This document shows, piece by piece, positions 33,596 to 46,257 of a DNA stretch of 64,000 nt; positions within the stretch are counted from its first letter, which is position 1, and every line of letters starts with the position of its first letter. Location of the stretch: NCBI GenBank assembly GCA_917880885.1, contig OU862912.1:50889117-50953116 (forward strand), read 5' to 3'. The notes under the pieces are model-generated. The model did no database searches. It saw only the letters and a list, made by a program, of their open reading frames with translations, and was not told where the DNA came from. Source of the DNA: Limnephilus marmoratus (taxonomy: Eukaryota > Arthropoda > Insecta > Trichoptera > Limnephilidae). Both the position numbers and the translations under genes were made by a program.

Positions 33596-33807
33596 ATCGT
33601 TTTTAAAACAAAACTAATTGATTTAATAACTACTTTTTTGTTGTTATCTATCAGCATGGATATCCGAAGAAGTTATGAGACCACAGTTACAGAAAGGATA
33701 GTTTTTTGGCTCTCCTGAACATTTACCTTTTTGGACCTGCATCCGTATGCTTCTCGGGTACAGAGTTTAAGAACCACATTAAGATATGAACTATGTTAGT
33801 ACTAGTA

Positions 33808-34350
33808 TCGATAATAATATACTCAGAAATACAGGAAATGTTCTTGATAATATATGTATTTTAAATAATATATTCATGAACACAGGGAATATTCTTAATA
33901 TATATTTTTTAAACAACATATTCAGAAATACAGCGAATGTTCCTGATATTGTTTTTAAACTATAAGTTCGAAAATACAGGGAATGTTCGTGATATATATT
34001 TTCAAACAATATTTTCAGAAATATAGGGAATGTTCTTGATATATAATTAGCAATACGGAGTATTGTATATACAATGTATGTACAATATATTTAGCAATAC
34101 GGAGAATGTTGTCGAAATATATTTTTTAAAAATGTATTCAAATACAGGGAATGTTCTTGATATATAATTTTAAACAATATATTCAGAAATACAGGGAATG
34201 TACTTGATACAGTTGATACATATTTTTAAATTTAATGTTCTTGATTTATATTTTTTAAACCATTTATTCAGAAATACAAGTTATGTTGTTGTATATACAT
34301 TTTAAACAATATGTTCAGAAATTCAGGGAATGTTCCTGATATAAATTTTT
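33808..34350 (+). repeat. degenerate tandem array, ~47-50 bp unit
   Basis: Around eleven units share AATATATTCAGAAATACAGG and GAATGTTCTTGATATATA. Unit anchors lie at about 33833, 33883, 33932, 33976, 34023, 34098, 34147, 34193 and 34325. Divergence between units is moderate, so this is an older minisatellite. It is non-coding. Confidence 0.85.
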
Positions 34351-35444
34351 TGATTCTATAATTTTACACAACAGGTAATGTAGTAATTAATATCTTACCA
34401 GTCATCCCAAATCCATTGCTGGAGAAAAGTAGGCTTCGTTTACTTTCTGAGGCGAAGCGTTGCGATGTAATGCATGAAGTTACATCATGTACTTTTGGTT
34501 AAAAAATTTGATCGCTACAAATATTTTAGATGATTTAATTAAATACTGCAAGTAGAACACATCTTTTCATTTAAAATAATCTGATTGTTTTTTGTACTAT
34601 GTGGCAAAATAAGTTCTTTAGAAATGATCGGAAATCACTCTATTTGTGACTGAACATCACAAAATAAAATAAAACACGCTTTATGGCGATGTTTTTTTTT
34701 TGGCACAAATCTAAAAAGGCGGCTGATGTTAAGTGGCAATTTCAACCTTATCGCCGTCTCCGTAAGGAATGTTGTTGTTGGTGGCCTGATTCCGAATGAA
34801 ACACGTCGTGGTGCATCGACTGCATGTAACTTACCATCTCACCACATCTGCATGATGTATCAGGAAATTACTACAACTAATGGCAGCGACGATAATGCTG
34901 CAATTTATCACTTACGTAGAGATCTCATTATTTGCTGACGTAAGTAGAGATCGCGTATTTGTTGGGACTTTTTATAATTTTATCCATTATTTGTTGAATA
35001 AAAATGCTATTTATTTCGCTTCGTGCGCCCAATTAAAGAAAGATATTGCTTTGGGATTTGGTGACATGACCATGGTTTTGATTTAGGGTGGGGCAAAAAA
35101 TTAAAATCTAGAGTAGATAGGAAAAAAGTAGGCTTCTACAACAAATTCATGCTTTTTTAAATGTACTACATTTTCTCTTGAATCTATCAATTGCTGCAGA
35201 CATTATAGTTTCCGTCAGCGTATGACTATAATTATTTATTTATTTATTTCATTACTTTGTAGTTAAGTGTTTTGCGTATAGGCATTGTTCTTTTTGGTTG
35301 TCTGATTACATTGCACTTCCTTGTTTTATGTCTGTGAACGTTCTCGTTGTATATACTTATTTTTGAAAAGTGTTTTGGTAATAGGTAATAGGTTTATTAT
35401 TTTATGTATCCTCACATATATATAAAATAATATCATCACGTAAT
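34351..35444. other. no gene recognised
   Basis: Contains short AAAT-type runs near 35230-35250. Reading frames at 34726-35086 resemble nothing known to me. Confidence 0.35.
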
Positions 35445-35935
35445 TTATTTATTTGTTTGTTTACGCCTTGATGGCTTGTACATGTGCAGGAGCATTATAA
35501 TAAGTATGTAGTATCATAAGTATATAGTACACAAAATAATAAACAGAGCATGAAAGACATAAGTACGCACAACATAAGTAGGTATCAGTATTCAATAAGT
35601 AAATTGTTTACAAAAGAGTTCAACCAGCAGATTCTATTTGGACTCAGGCTAGAGTAGATTCAATAATTATTGTCACAATATTACACAAAATATGATTCCA
35701 AACATACTTGAAGCATACCGGTATTGCAGTGGTGTAAAACATTTTTTAACGATTAATATAAAAGTAGGTAATTTTCTTAAAATTATTATAATTTTTTTTA
35801 GCTATCATAAATGTACACATGTTTGTTATTATTATGAAAAAAATTAAATAAAAGTTACACAGCAATTACATATACAAAGAAGTAATTAGGTATTATTAAT
35901 GTAGTTACAGAACAGTGGGTATTGGGTAAGCTGTC
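35445..35935 (-). mobile_element. Jockey-like family, 3'-UTR-only copy C
   Basis: On the minus strand this matches the 3' UTR of copies A and B: GCTCCTGCACATGTACAAGC, GCCATCAAGGCGTAAACAAA and an (AAAT)n tail at 35445-35460. It breaks off within one unit of the duplicated UTR near 35935 and has no coding part, so it is a severely 5'-truncated insertion. Confidence 0.85.
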
Positions 35936-36568
35936 AATATCAACCGGTTGGTTGATATTGACATCTTAATAATAGCCTTTGTCATCAATGTCATGATCTA
36001 ACTCGTTGCCTGTGGTACTAAGATGCTGGGCTTCCATTGACAAAATCTCTTCATATTCAGTTGCAAGAAATACATTTTAATAAAGTCTCGGGTGCTGGTT
36101 TCTTTGTCATTCTTACTGGAACAAGCCCATTGGTGCCACGTTTCCAGCCCCAGTTTTCTGGATTTTTTTGGATTCCATACCATTTTTGAACTCCCGTACA
36201 AAGCAACAAGAAAGCGTTTTCCTTCATCTGCTATGTCTTCTGGTTTCGCATCAAGTTGTTTTCATTCGTATACTCAATGAAGACGCACTGGCAGACCAGT
36301 TTTTTAAGGCTTACTAAATGTTCATTATCACTACAAAGTAGTTTCATCCATGCACTCGATGACGTCGGGTTTGTCATAGTGGGATCCTAGCCTGTAGCAA
36401 TATGGCGCTAGGGTGGCAACCCTGCTGTCAGGACTGCAGGCACGCAGTATGTTGCCGTCTCTTTCTCTCTTCTATGTAACACGAAAAATTACTGTAATTT
36501 GAAATAGATTTTGCTACATGTGTTGTATATATTAGATTTATATAAAAAAATTCAAACAAAAAGTGTAC

Positions 36569-36628
36569 GTAATTTAGTCTTCTTCAAATTTGCAATAGAC
36601 ATTTGTGTTGTAAAATCAACCGTTGAGG
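36569..36628 (+). repeat. dispersed ~60 bp repeat, copy 2
   Basis: Second copy of the repeat at 1948-2007 (AATTTAGTCTTCTTCAAATT ... AAATCAACCGTTG). The surrounding 35936-37410 holds no gene that I can support. Confidence 0.55.
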
Positions 36629-37410
36629 AATTATTTTGAAAAAACTAAATTTTGGCACCTTCAATCCAAGATGGCGGCCCGAGCTCGACCCCCCCAAGGT
36701 CGAAAACTTTTTTTTTCTTTAGAGTCCCAATCTAAACAATATATATAAAAATCGCTACTACACGACCTTTTGCAAGCTGAAGGCCTTTTTTATCCCCCAC
36801 TGACAGGGCTATAATGAAAATACTCAATTCCCCTTGGAATTTACGCATGGTGTAGTACAATACGACTGATTTTGTTATTAGTAAAGAAACTATTAGAGAA
36901 AAAAGCGTAACTAATATACAAAAGATGTTGTTATTGAAGTACACATACAAGAAATAAGCTTACCTACATCGGAGCTATGTCTCCCCTAGGAAGGGTGAGT
37001 TGTCCCTCCAGGCATTGTCTTATTAACTAATGTTCGGGAAGAAGCTCAACTTTGACGTAGGATTTTGATGAACATGAGTTCCCTCGTAATACTTTACATT
37101 GTCGTATCTGGAATACAACAAATCCAATAATAGAGAGTCAATTTAGATCATGTTCTCGATGGTGATAGGGGAAATTTCATACCAGCAAAAAGAAGAAGGT
37201 TGGATTATAGATTCGTTTGTTCATTATTTTTTGAAGAGTTTTAGTTTCCATATACTTAAATTTTTAATTTATCTGCGACCGGTTTCGTCACAACCGTGTA
37301 ATTCATTCACTAACTAACTTAAAATGTATACAAGTACAGTAACAAATGTAAACGGAGAATAAAATGCTTCAAAACTAAAATATATAGAAATTGTTACATA
37401 CTCGTAGTTC

Positions 37411-37841
37411 AATTTGGGAGGCGAGTACGGTTACTGCTGCCTCGGGAACCCGGGTTTATTGGATAACCAACACCTCTGCCCCGTTACCCCAGTGGTTCGC
37501 TACATTTGGTGACTTAGCAGGGTTCATGGGGTGAGGTTTGCGCTTGGTGTTTTGGTCTTGGCGGCAGATACTTCTGCCCATCAGGATCAGGAGAGAATGG
37601 TTGAGGGAGTCCTTTTGACTTCTCAAGCCGTACTCTCTCGGAACATCGCCTTTCGCCGCAGTGGGAGGGTTGGATTCATACGTCCGTCAGTCCTGGACAC
37701 ACTGACCCCTAGATACCTACCCACCCCACGTACCCTTTTCCTACCCAGAACTTCCTCTCCTTCCTTTCCTAAAAAGACCCTCCACACAGCACCCCCAAAT
37801 ATGACATAGGCCCTTCTCCTGGTGGAGCTAATGTAAAAAAA
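37411..37841 (+). mobile_element. family R retroposon, copy in plus orientation, near full length
   Basis: It runs from AATTTGGGAGGCGAGTACGG through GTGGTTCGCTACATTTGGTG and TTCATGGGGTGAGGTTTG to GGAGCTAATG and seven A residues, that is, head to A-tail. The apparent 92-residue frame inside is not conserved in other copies. Confidence 0.8.
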
Positions 37842-37897
37842 GTTAATGCCCTTAAATAAAAAAAAATCGTTCGTTCATATTAAAGTAAATAATAATA

Positions 37898-38215
37898 ATT
37901 TGGGAGGCGGGAATGGGTACCGCCGTACCGGGAACCATTTATTGGATGACCAATACCTCTGTCATAGGTCACACCAAGTGATTCGCTGCCTTTTGGTGAC
38001 CCAGCAGGGGTGCCCGGTTTCATAGGGTGAGGTTTGTCTGGATCTGGCGGCGGATGACCTAGACACACTGAACACTAGATTCCTACCCACTACTCTTACC
38101 ATTTTCCTTCCCATAACTTCCTCTTCTTCCTTTTTTTAAAACAGCATCTTTAAAGATGATACAGGCCCTAAGAGAAATTATTTTTCTCAGGGCCTCCCGT
38201 GTGAAGCTAATGTGA
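37898..38215 (+). mobile_element. family R retroposon, internally deleted copy
   Basis: This copy has the same head and tail as the one at 37411-37841, 57 bp downstream in the same orientation. About 130 bp are missing around 38055, where CTGGCGGCGGATGACC joins directly to CTAGACACACTGAACAC. The A-tail is short. Confidence 0.8.
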
Positions 38216-38694
38216 AAAATACACATTATTGTCAAAAGTTTCTCAGTCTTCAAAAACAATTCAGAGGGATTTTTTCACTATGCATATTTCACGTAACAAA
38301 AGGGTTTTGGCAATAAGGAACTCCAGTCCAATTTTAAATTTTTTTTAAAAAGTATAATGACCTTCTAACTTAAATAACTGCATATTTATTTTTAGAGTTA
38401 GTTTTAATAGTTAAAAAAATTGTCTTTTTAATTTTTCAAGATCCCCGAAAACTTCTCTATGTATACTGAATCGTGCGACGTCATTACTCACCAAAAGTTT
38501 GTTTTATTTTCTACAGGTGTTGTAATTTTGTATGACAGTTATATGGAAGACGCTATGAAACTATTCAATAATTAAAAACATTATTTAAGTGGAATTATTT
38601 ATTTATTATATTATATTTATTAAATTTTTCAATATTATTACAGGAGAGTGGTATAAAAATTGTTTTAAATTATAAATTTTTTGGCTTTTAAGAA
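38216..38694. other. no gene recognised
   Basis: AT-rich sequence with TTATATTA-type words near 38600. No coding signal. Confidence 0.4.
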
Positions 38695-38696
38695 TC

Positions 38697-38950
38697 TAAC
38701 TAACTAACTAACTAACTAACCATCACGCCGTTTCCCCGCAGGGGTAGGCAGAGAGGACGGACCGCCAAAAAACTCGGTCTTGGCACACACTCTTTGCCTC
38801 ACTCACATTCATACATCGTCTCATACATTCTCTTCTATTGTTCTGACTTTTGACATGGCCCGACTCAAGTATTTGATTCACTTCGCTTTTAAGAATCGAA
38901 ATCAATATAATGGAATTGAAGGGTACTACAGCATACAGCGCCAATAGCCG
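38697..38950. mobile_element. SINE-like repeat with (TAAC)n end
   Basis: Six TAAC/CTAA units (38697-38720) adjoin CATCACGCCGTTTCCCCGC and AGGGGTAGGCAGAG. This GGGGTAGGCAGAG context recurs in many lepidopteran and other insect genomic repeats in my recollection. The far end is not defined. Confidence 0.4.
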
Positions 38951-40069
38951 TTCGATTCCTATTTTGAAGTTCAGACTTGGAGGAGAATTAGTAGCATTAC
39001 GGTTTTTGTACAGTTTAGTTTTTGAATATTTTAAATAATAGAGATTTTTGATACTGAATTATTTAGGCCTAAATAATGTTTCAATAAACACAACAACTAA
39101 ATCTCTAAAAACAGTATGTAAATAAACGAATAACACGATATGATCGCTTGTGTCATACATTCCCATACAATGAAAATTACGGTGAGCAGTGACGTCACCA
39201 CTAAAGATTTTAATAATACCAACTTGACGGTGTATTTCAATGACACGATTAAAAATGGACCTTTTAATATTTTTTTTAAAACTCTGCGTTTAATTTTATT
39301 TAATAAAACTTATAATTCGTTTATAAATTTATTTAACTTATTAAGCGTTTATTGATCTATACGAACATATTTTTTTAAAGCCATAATATTTTTCACTGGA
39401 GTTCCTTATTTTGTCTGGACAACTTTTTAAATAATTAAATCAAGTTTCCTGAAATTAGATCTCATTATTTTGAACCCTTTGATAAAAGTTAACAAGGTGG
39501 TTATTTTGAAAAAAAATGTAAGTGTAAACTAAATAAATTTTAAACTCTTTTGTTTTGAAACTCGTGGAGTTTGTCTATGAAAATAATAAGGTTGGTTTAA
39601 TACACAAAATAATATGATTAAAATTCACTCTTTACCTTGAAGAATATAAACTTGAAATAACGCTGGGTCCTTTCAGTTTTTGTTAAAAATATATCCCGGA
39701 AGAGTCTTAAAAAACCTTGTATGAATCTTTAAGGTTGACATTCACAAACTCCATCAGAAGAAGTTGTTGAAAACGTTCATAAATTGTCAAAATTTAACCA
39801 TTGTTCACTTGGTTTGTAAAGAGTTTATTAAAATATAATATTACCTTAAAACAAAAAAAAATATATATTTCTTTGTTTGTCCCTTGTGCGGCCCCTAAAC
39901 CATTCATCCGATTGCAATGAAACTTTGATGATTTGTTGTACGCACGCCCGCGATAGTTTCTATATTAAAAATGTAAAAACATCTTAACAACTTTAATTCG
40001 AAAAACGAAAAATAGCTACTACTCCCTAATAATTATAGAGGCCAAAGATAATAATAAAAAAATTGGACT
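38951..40069. other. no gene; short fragment of a common invertebrate repeat at 39872-39975
   Basis: 39880-39960 (TTTGTCCCTTGTGCGGCCCC, CATCCGATTGCAATGAAACTT) has the look of a widespread repeat-element segment. The rest is AT-rich without a supportable frame. Confidence 0.35.
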
Positions 40070-41825
40070 ACAATAAACGAAATAATAAATAAAAATAAAA
40101 AGAGGAATTGTATATCCGAAATTTTACGTGGGATAAAAACGTATAATGTCCAACTTGAAACTAAAAAATGCTGTAATATTTTAAACAACTATTTTGTAAG
40201 TGTTGGAAAAAATCTGGCAAACGCTATAAAAACATGTCCCAACAATAATAAAAATAATCTCCGATGTCTTCCCGATTCTTAAATCCAACATGACTCGTGC
40301 CTGGGAAGAAAATTGGGCAGTCTCCAAAATAAGAACTGGATCTTTCTATGCTAGAATTCAAAACCATATCCCTGCTAAGCCATGGTTTCATGGTAAAAAA
40401 ATTTTCAAAACGATTCATTTGATGTATTTCGAGAATGAGAATTGGTCACTGTTCAATTGCATCTCACTTGTCTAGAATTAGAGTTTTAGATGATCCGGTC
40501 TGCCAGTGCGGTGTGGAAGAGGAAACCATCGACCACGTTTTCTTTAACTGTAAAAACCATTCATCTTTCAAGAACATATACCGCCGGCTTATTAAAATCA
40601 CACACCAGTCCCCCTTAACATTTCATACCTTTTATCTCTTAACAATTCTCGTGTTCATACAGCTTTATGTAAGTTTATTAACCTGAATGATTTCAATATT
40701 TAATTTGTTTTAGTGATCTAAATGAGTCCAATATTTAATCTGTTTTATCATTTTCCCAATAGATTAACCGAATTTTTTTATCCACTTTAACTATTACCGG
40801 CACAAAGCACTCTTTTCAGGGTGAATTGCCTAAAACCAAAAAAAAAAAATTAAAATAAAAATAATCCCCACACTACCCAACTCCAATATAATAAGTTCAA
40901 CAAAATAACAGAAACTGATGTTGGAAAAATTATCGATGATTTAAAAGGGGGCTCTGCTCCCGGTTATGACAACATAGATGTAAACACATTAAAAACAATG
41001 AAACACCGATATATAAAGCAGACTGCCCAAACGACCCACAAAATTACCGCCCTATATCCCTTTTATCAAATATATCAAAAATATTCGAAAAAATTGTAAA
41101 AAACCAAATCTGGGCCTTCTTAGAACAACATCATATTATAAACTCTAAACAGTATGGCTTCAAAAAAAATACCAACACCCACGATGCCATTTCGAAAATA
41201 ACAAACTATATAATATATACCGCCCTAGACTCAAATGAAAAATGCATTGGAATATTTATTGACCTTAAAAAAGCATTTGATAGTATATCTTAAACTAACT
41301 TAATAAAAAAAATAAAATCAATTGGAATAAATGGAATTGTGCTATCCTGGATTATAAGCTTTTTGGAAAATAGACCAAAACAAGTAAAATTATTAAAGAA
41401 CTAAGTGATTCCGAAAGTAGTAACTTCTCAATACAACAAGGCACAGTTCTAGGACCAGTTATGTTCATATTATATGTAAATGATATATTTGAAGTTGCTA
41501 AATGCTAGGAAATTGTCCCATATGCAGATGACACAGTGCTTCTTCTAAAAGCAAACACATGGATAGAACTGAATAAAAAGGCTAACACAGACATGAATGA
41601 ATTAAAAACATGGTTTGACAATAACCTACTAACGTTAAACTCTAAAAAGACACATTACATATCATTTTTCATAAAAAAACCAAACACGCCGCATGAAATA
41701 AACATAAGGATCCACTCTGCACCAAACACTCAACAACACTAATGTAACTTACTGTGTACTAATATTGAAATGAAAACTTCAACCAAATATCTAGGAATCA
41801 CTATTGACCAATGTCTAAAATTAGG
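40070..41825 (+). pseudogene. degenerate Jockey-like RT (family J), split by a nested insertion
   Basis: The frame at 40180-40255 gives NYFVSVGKNLANAI, the spacer before the RT domain. After the insertion at 40262-40858 it resumes with ITETDVGKIIDDLKGGSAPG and KIFEKIVKNQIWAFL. IFIDLKKAFDSIS (RT motif A) is followed by a TAA stop; TVLGPVMFILYVNDIFE and the ADD block appear in shifted frames. The block TSTKYLGITIDQCLK near 41775-41820 is the last recognisable part. Several stops and frameshifts show it is old. Confidence 0.8.
40262..40858 (+). mobile_element. nested non-LTR 3' fragment with Cys/His C-terminus
   Basis: The encoded stretches RIRVLDDPVCQCGVEEET and IDHVFFNCKNH form the C-X-C...H...C motif at the C-terminus of some non-LTR RT proteins (I/R1/Jockey groups). 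A frameshift near 40435 splits the protein. The insert ends in an A-rich tail, and AAAAATAATCYCC occurs on both sides (near 40250 and 40853) as a likely target duplication. Removing the insert brings the two halves of family J together. Confidence 0.75.
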
Positions 41826-42289
41826 AGTTCCACTGAGCCGAACCCTCTGTTATGTGAACATATCTGGAGTCGGTGAATTAAGTTCCCATTTGGTCTCTTT
41901 GACATGTTGTTCTTGTATTATTTTGTATTTATTATACTTATATAGTGCAATTTCATAGCGTGGATTGACTAGATGATCATTTGTGGAAAAGTGTGTGAAA
42001 TGGTTAAGTTTTTCCTGTGGGAACGATTTAACCCGGACATAAAATCTGAAGCGTTTTTAATACAAATTTCATAACACCACAGCTCGCCATTAACATAATT
42101 TAATCAAATTTATGTCATTTAGTACTCGTAGGTAACTTAACAACAGTGCTTCTTCGATTTATTTCTTTTTTAAAGAACAAAAAAAATGTATTTTTAAATC
42201 GGTATACAGTGTTCTGTATTTTCAGTGTCATTGCACTTTAAAATAATATTTGACAGGTAATTTGGTGTTGGCAGCCTACAAATTTTGTA

Positions 42290-42491
42290 GTTTTTTATTT
42301 TTTTTTATTTATTTTTTATTATAGCGACTATATAAAAATTTTTACATACAAAATATAATGGTGAAATTAAGAATAAAATATTGTATTTCTTAGTCCTCCT
42401 CACTAGGGGGTAAAGTTATTTAAATATAGTTCATTTGTCTTCTATGTCGTTTTTAGCGTCTTCGCTAGGGTTTTCTCATTGATCTCTTTAA
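42290..42491 (-). mobile_element. non-LTR element (family L), 3' end left of the BEL element
   Basis: On the minus strand this holds the last codons (EINEKTLAKTLKTT) and the 3' UTR with an A/T-rich tail near 42300. The same coding end is found at 47243-47595, and 46 bp (42446-42491 and 47243-47288) are shared with a single mismatch. Confidence 0.7.
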
Positions 42492-42494
42492 AAC

Positions 42495-45400
42495 CAAATA
42501 TTTTTGCAAAGAAATTAAAATCAAAAGAGAAAAGGGTCAACATTCCTGTTACGGGAATCCACAATAAGATTTTAAATATAAAATCTAAAGTGGAATTCAA
42601 TATAACTTCAAGCTATTCTGAATATAAAAGGAATATAGAATGCCTGATAATACCTGAAGTGACCAGTAACCTGCCACAAATTTCCTTTCAGAGAAAAGAC
42701 GCGGGGATCCCTAGCGGTCTCCAATTAGCAGATCCGAACTTCAACATTACCAGCCCGATAGATCTGCTACTGGGAGCGGAGGTGTTCTGGGAAGTCTTGC
42801 ATACCGATCGAATGAGAATTGGAGATGCTGGACTCACGCTACAAAGGACCGAGCTAGGATGGCTTGTCTCTGGACCTATCTCCACTCCGAAACCAAAAAG
42901 GCCAGTAAATTCCTGTAATTTATCCTTAAATTTATTGCATAAGCAATTAGAAAGCTTTTGGAAAATAGAGGAACTAACTCCTGTAAAACATAGAAGCCAC
43001 GAAGAAAGAGCATGTGAAGAGAACTTCTTACGCACGCATGAAAGAGATGAGAAAGGACGTTTTGCGGTAAGATTACCGCTGCGGCCCAATATTAATCAAA
43101 TGGGTGAAACCCTAAAGGTGGCTGAAAAAAGATTCTATAATATGGAAAATAAAAATTCTTGCCAATAAGGACCTGATGCTAGATTATAAAAAATTCATGA
43201 AAGAGTATCAGGAATTGAGGCATATGACGCTGTGCGAAGCACCGCCAAAAGATAAAATTTGTTATTATTTGCCACACCATGCAGTGATGAAGGAGTCTAG
43301 CACGACAACCAAAACCAGGGTCGTGTTTGACGGATCAGCCAAGTCATCAACCGGTATATCATTAAACGATGCCCTCACGGTAGGGCCAGTTTTACAAAAG
43401 GATTTATGTGCGCAATTATTATTTTTCAGAAAGCACCAGTATGCATTAACCGCCGACATCGAGAAGATGTATCGTCAAATATTGGTGCAGCCTGAGGATA
43501 GAGATTTGCAGCGCATAGTCTGGAGGGACTCTCGGGAAGAAGAAATCCGACACTATCAACTCAATACTGTCACCTACGGTTTGGGACCATCATCCTTTCT
43601 GGCTACCAGATGCTTGGAACAGTTAGGAACAGAAAATCAAGAAGCATACAGAAAGGTCAGTCGCATCCTAAAATACAACTTTTATATGGATGATTTGATA
43701 ACTGGCGACGAAAATGAGGCAGATTGTCTCACTATTAAGCAACAGTTAAGCAGCATTTTGGCATCTGCTGGCATGAATTTACGAAAATGGCGATCAAATT
43801 TACCCTCTATAAGTTCGAAACCAGAGAGTGATACAGATATGATTATTACTGATAACCCCAAGGAAAAGAAAATTCTAGGGTTGTCATGGAATAACCAGCA
43901 GGATTATTTTCAGTACATTGTAGAGCCCTTAGAAGCCTGCGTTAAAAGCAAACGCCAAATGTTATCATGTATCGCCTCTACCTTTGACCCATTGGGACTG
44001 ATAGGCCCAATAAATTTAGTCGCAAAACTGATAATGCAAGGTTTGTGGCAAACTAAGATTCAGTGGGACGAAGATGTTCCATCTGAACAGATGAATGCGT
44101 GGAATTCATTCATAAATGAATTACCTCTTTTAAATAATTTAAAAATACCGAGAAAGGTAATTTGCAAACATCAAGTTAAACTGCATCTGCATGGATTCTG
44201 TGACGCCTCGGAGAGGGCCTATGCAGCATGTATATATATAGTGTCTACTGATGAATCGGGAAACACAACTTCTTATTTAGTCACATCAAAATCAAGGGTG
44301 GCACCGTTGAAAAGCATATCACTACCAAAGCTGGAGGTTTGTGGTGCTGTTTTACTCACAAAATTAGTGAACTATGTCAAAATAGCTATGAACTTAAATG
44401 AAATAGATACAACCTACTGGTGCGATTCCATGATAACGCTATTCTGGATTCGTGGACAGCCAGCAAGGTGGAACACATTTGTGGCCAATAGGGTAGCTGA
44501 AATCCAAGAGTCCAGTCAACCCGCACAATGGAAACACGTAAGATCGGAGGATAATGCGGCGGGCGTTTTATCCAGAGGCGCGACGGTGTCGCAGCTACTA
44601 AAGTCTGACAATTGGTGGCATGGACCCACCTGGTTGATTTCAGGCAATTACCCGATTACCAGCAGTGAAGTTACGCCGTTGGATCTACCAGAAGAAAGAT
44701 TAAAACTAACTTTAATTTCAGCCGTAAAACAGGATTGGGAAATATTTTCCAGATACTCTTGCTTAACCAAATTGCAAAGGGTGACAGCTTATATTTTAAG
44801 ATTTATATTTAATTGCAGAAATTCTTTATCCAGGCGTAGCGGAGCACTAACTGTTTACGAATTGGAGAATTCACTTCACTTATTAATATCTCGTGCACAA
44901 TGTTTTGCATTCCCCGAAGAGACGAGGGTCTTACAAGCCGGGGTAAATGTAAAGAATAGTAGTAGGTTAAAGTCATTAAATCCTTATTTGTTTAAGGATT
45001 TAATCCGGGTGGGGGGTAGGTTGTCCAACGGAAAAATGATATCGGAAAGTCAACAGCACCCCATAGTACTACCATCACATCATAAACTAAGTGAGCTTAT
45101 TGCACTACCATTATTTATATTTACATGCAGGAACGCAGGCATTGTTAGCGTTATTAAGAATGAAATACTGGCCGATTATGGGTAAAAATTTAATTAAAAA
45201 GGTTCTGAGATACTGTATTATATGTTTTAGATGTAACCCGAAAACAGAGCAACAACTGATGGCGGACCTACCTGCCGAACGAATAAAGGAAGGTCGCGCA
45301 TTTCAATCATCAGGCGTGGATTTCTGCGGCCCCATTTTGATCAAATCAGGTGTTAGCCGTAAGACTCACAGCGTAAAATCTTATATATGTCTATTTATAT

Positions 45401-46257
45401 GTATGGTAACCAAAGCAATACATTTGGAACTAGTAATGTCTTTAAGCACTGATAGCTTCCTAAATGCGTTCAAACGTTTCATCTCGCGAAGAGGGAAACC
45501 CAGTAAAATGTTTTCAGATAACGCCACTAATTTTAGGGGCGCGAATAATGAATTAAGGGAAATATATGAATTTTTGGAAAATTCAAATGAAAAAATTGAT
45601 AAATACTTAGCCAATTTATCTATTCGCTGGAAATTCATACCAGCAAGGGCCCCGCACTTCGGGGGACTTTGGGAGGCAGGGGTCAAATCAGTAAAATATC
45701 ATTTGAAAAGGGTAGCAAACGCTTCACTATTAACATATGAGGAATTCAGTACTGTATTATGTCAAATTGAATCATGCTTGAATTCCCGTCCCCTCTGTCC
45801 GCTGTCCAATGACCCCAAAGATCTAAACCCTCTCAGTCCTGGTCACTTTCTCATTGGAACGAGTTTAGCAGCGATCCCGGAGCAGAATTTGCAGAATGTA
45901 GCAGTCAATAGATTGAATCATTAACAAAAATTAAACCAACTAATACAGTCTTTTTGGTCGAGGTGGCGCAAAGAATACTTGGCTGAGCTGCAGACCCGGA
46001 CGAAATGGACTGGCAACCACCAAAGGCAGCTGCAACCAGGCCAGATGGTCATTCTGAAGGAAGACAACGAACCTCCTTGTTTTTGGAGGCTAGGACGAGT
46101 GCACGCTGTACATCCCGGGCCTGATGGAAGAGTACGAGTGGCTACCATCATCACAGCACAGGGAACGGTCCAGAGGGCAATATCAAAACTATGCCTGCTT
46201 CCAATTGAGGACAACAAATGCGAAGATCATCTACCCGAGATGGACCAGGGAGAATAA
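42495..46257 (+). pseudogene. pol: BEL/Pao pol: protease end, RT, RNase H, integrase
   Basis: The copy starts in the retropepsin-like region (FAKKLKSKEKRVNIPVTGI). RT follows: TRVVFDGSAKSSTGISLND, LTADIEKMYRQILV and YNFYMDDLITG, the catalytic box. RNase H has LHGFCDASERAYAA and TYWCDSMITLFWI. The integrase has a zinc-binding CIICFRC, then SGVDFCGP, FSDNATNFRG and LWEAGVKSV, which carry the D, D and E residues. A C-terminal chromatin-side domain (RWRKEYLAELQTRTKW, LQPGQMVILKED) ends near 46257. Breaks are frameshifts near 43165 and 45100 and one in-frame TAA at about 45922. Gag, the first part of the protease and the 5' LTR are gone. Confidence 0.92.

Noticed and set aside
37531..37809. 92-residue protein in family R
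   Set aside because: The frame is not kept in other copies, which carry indels; it is a chance opening in a retroposon.
42688..43089. Minus-strand 133-residue frame
   Set aside because: It is the antisense shadow of the BEL/Pao protease-RT region.
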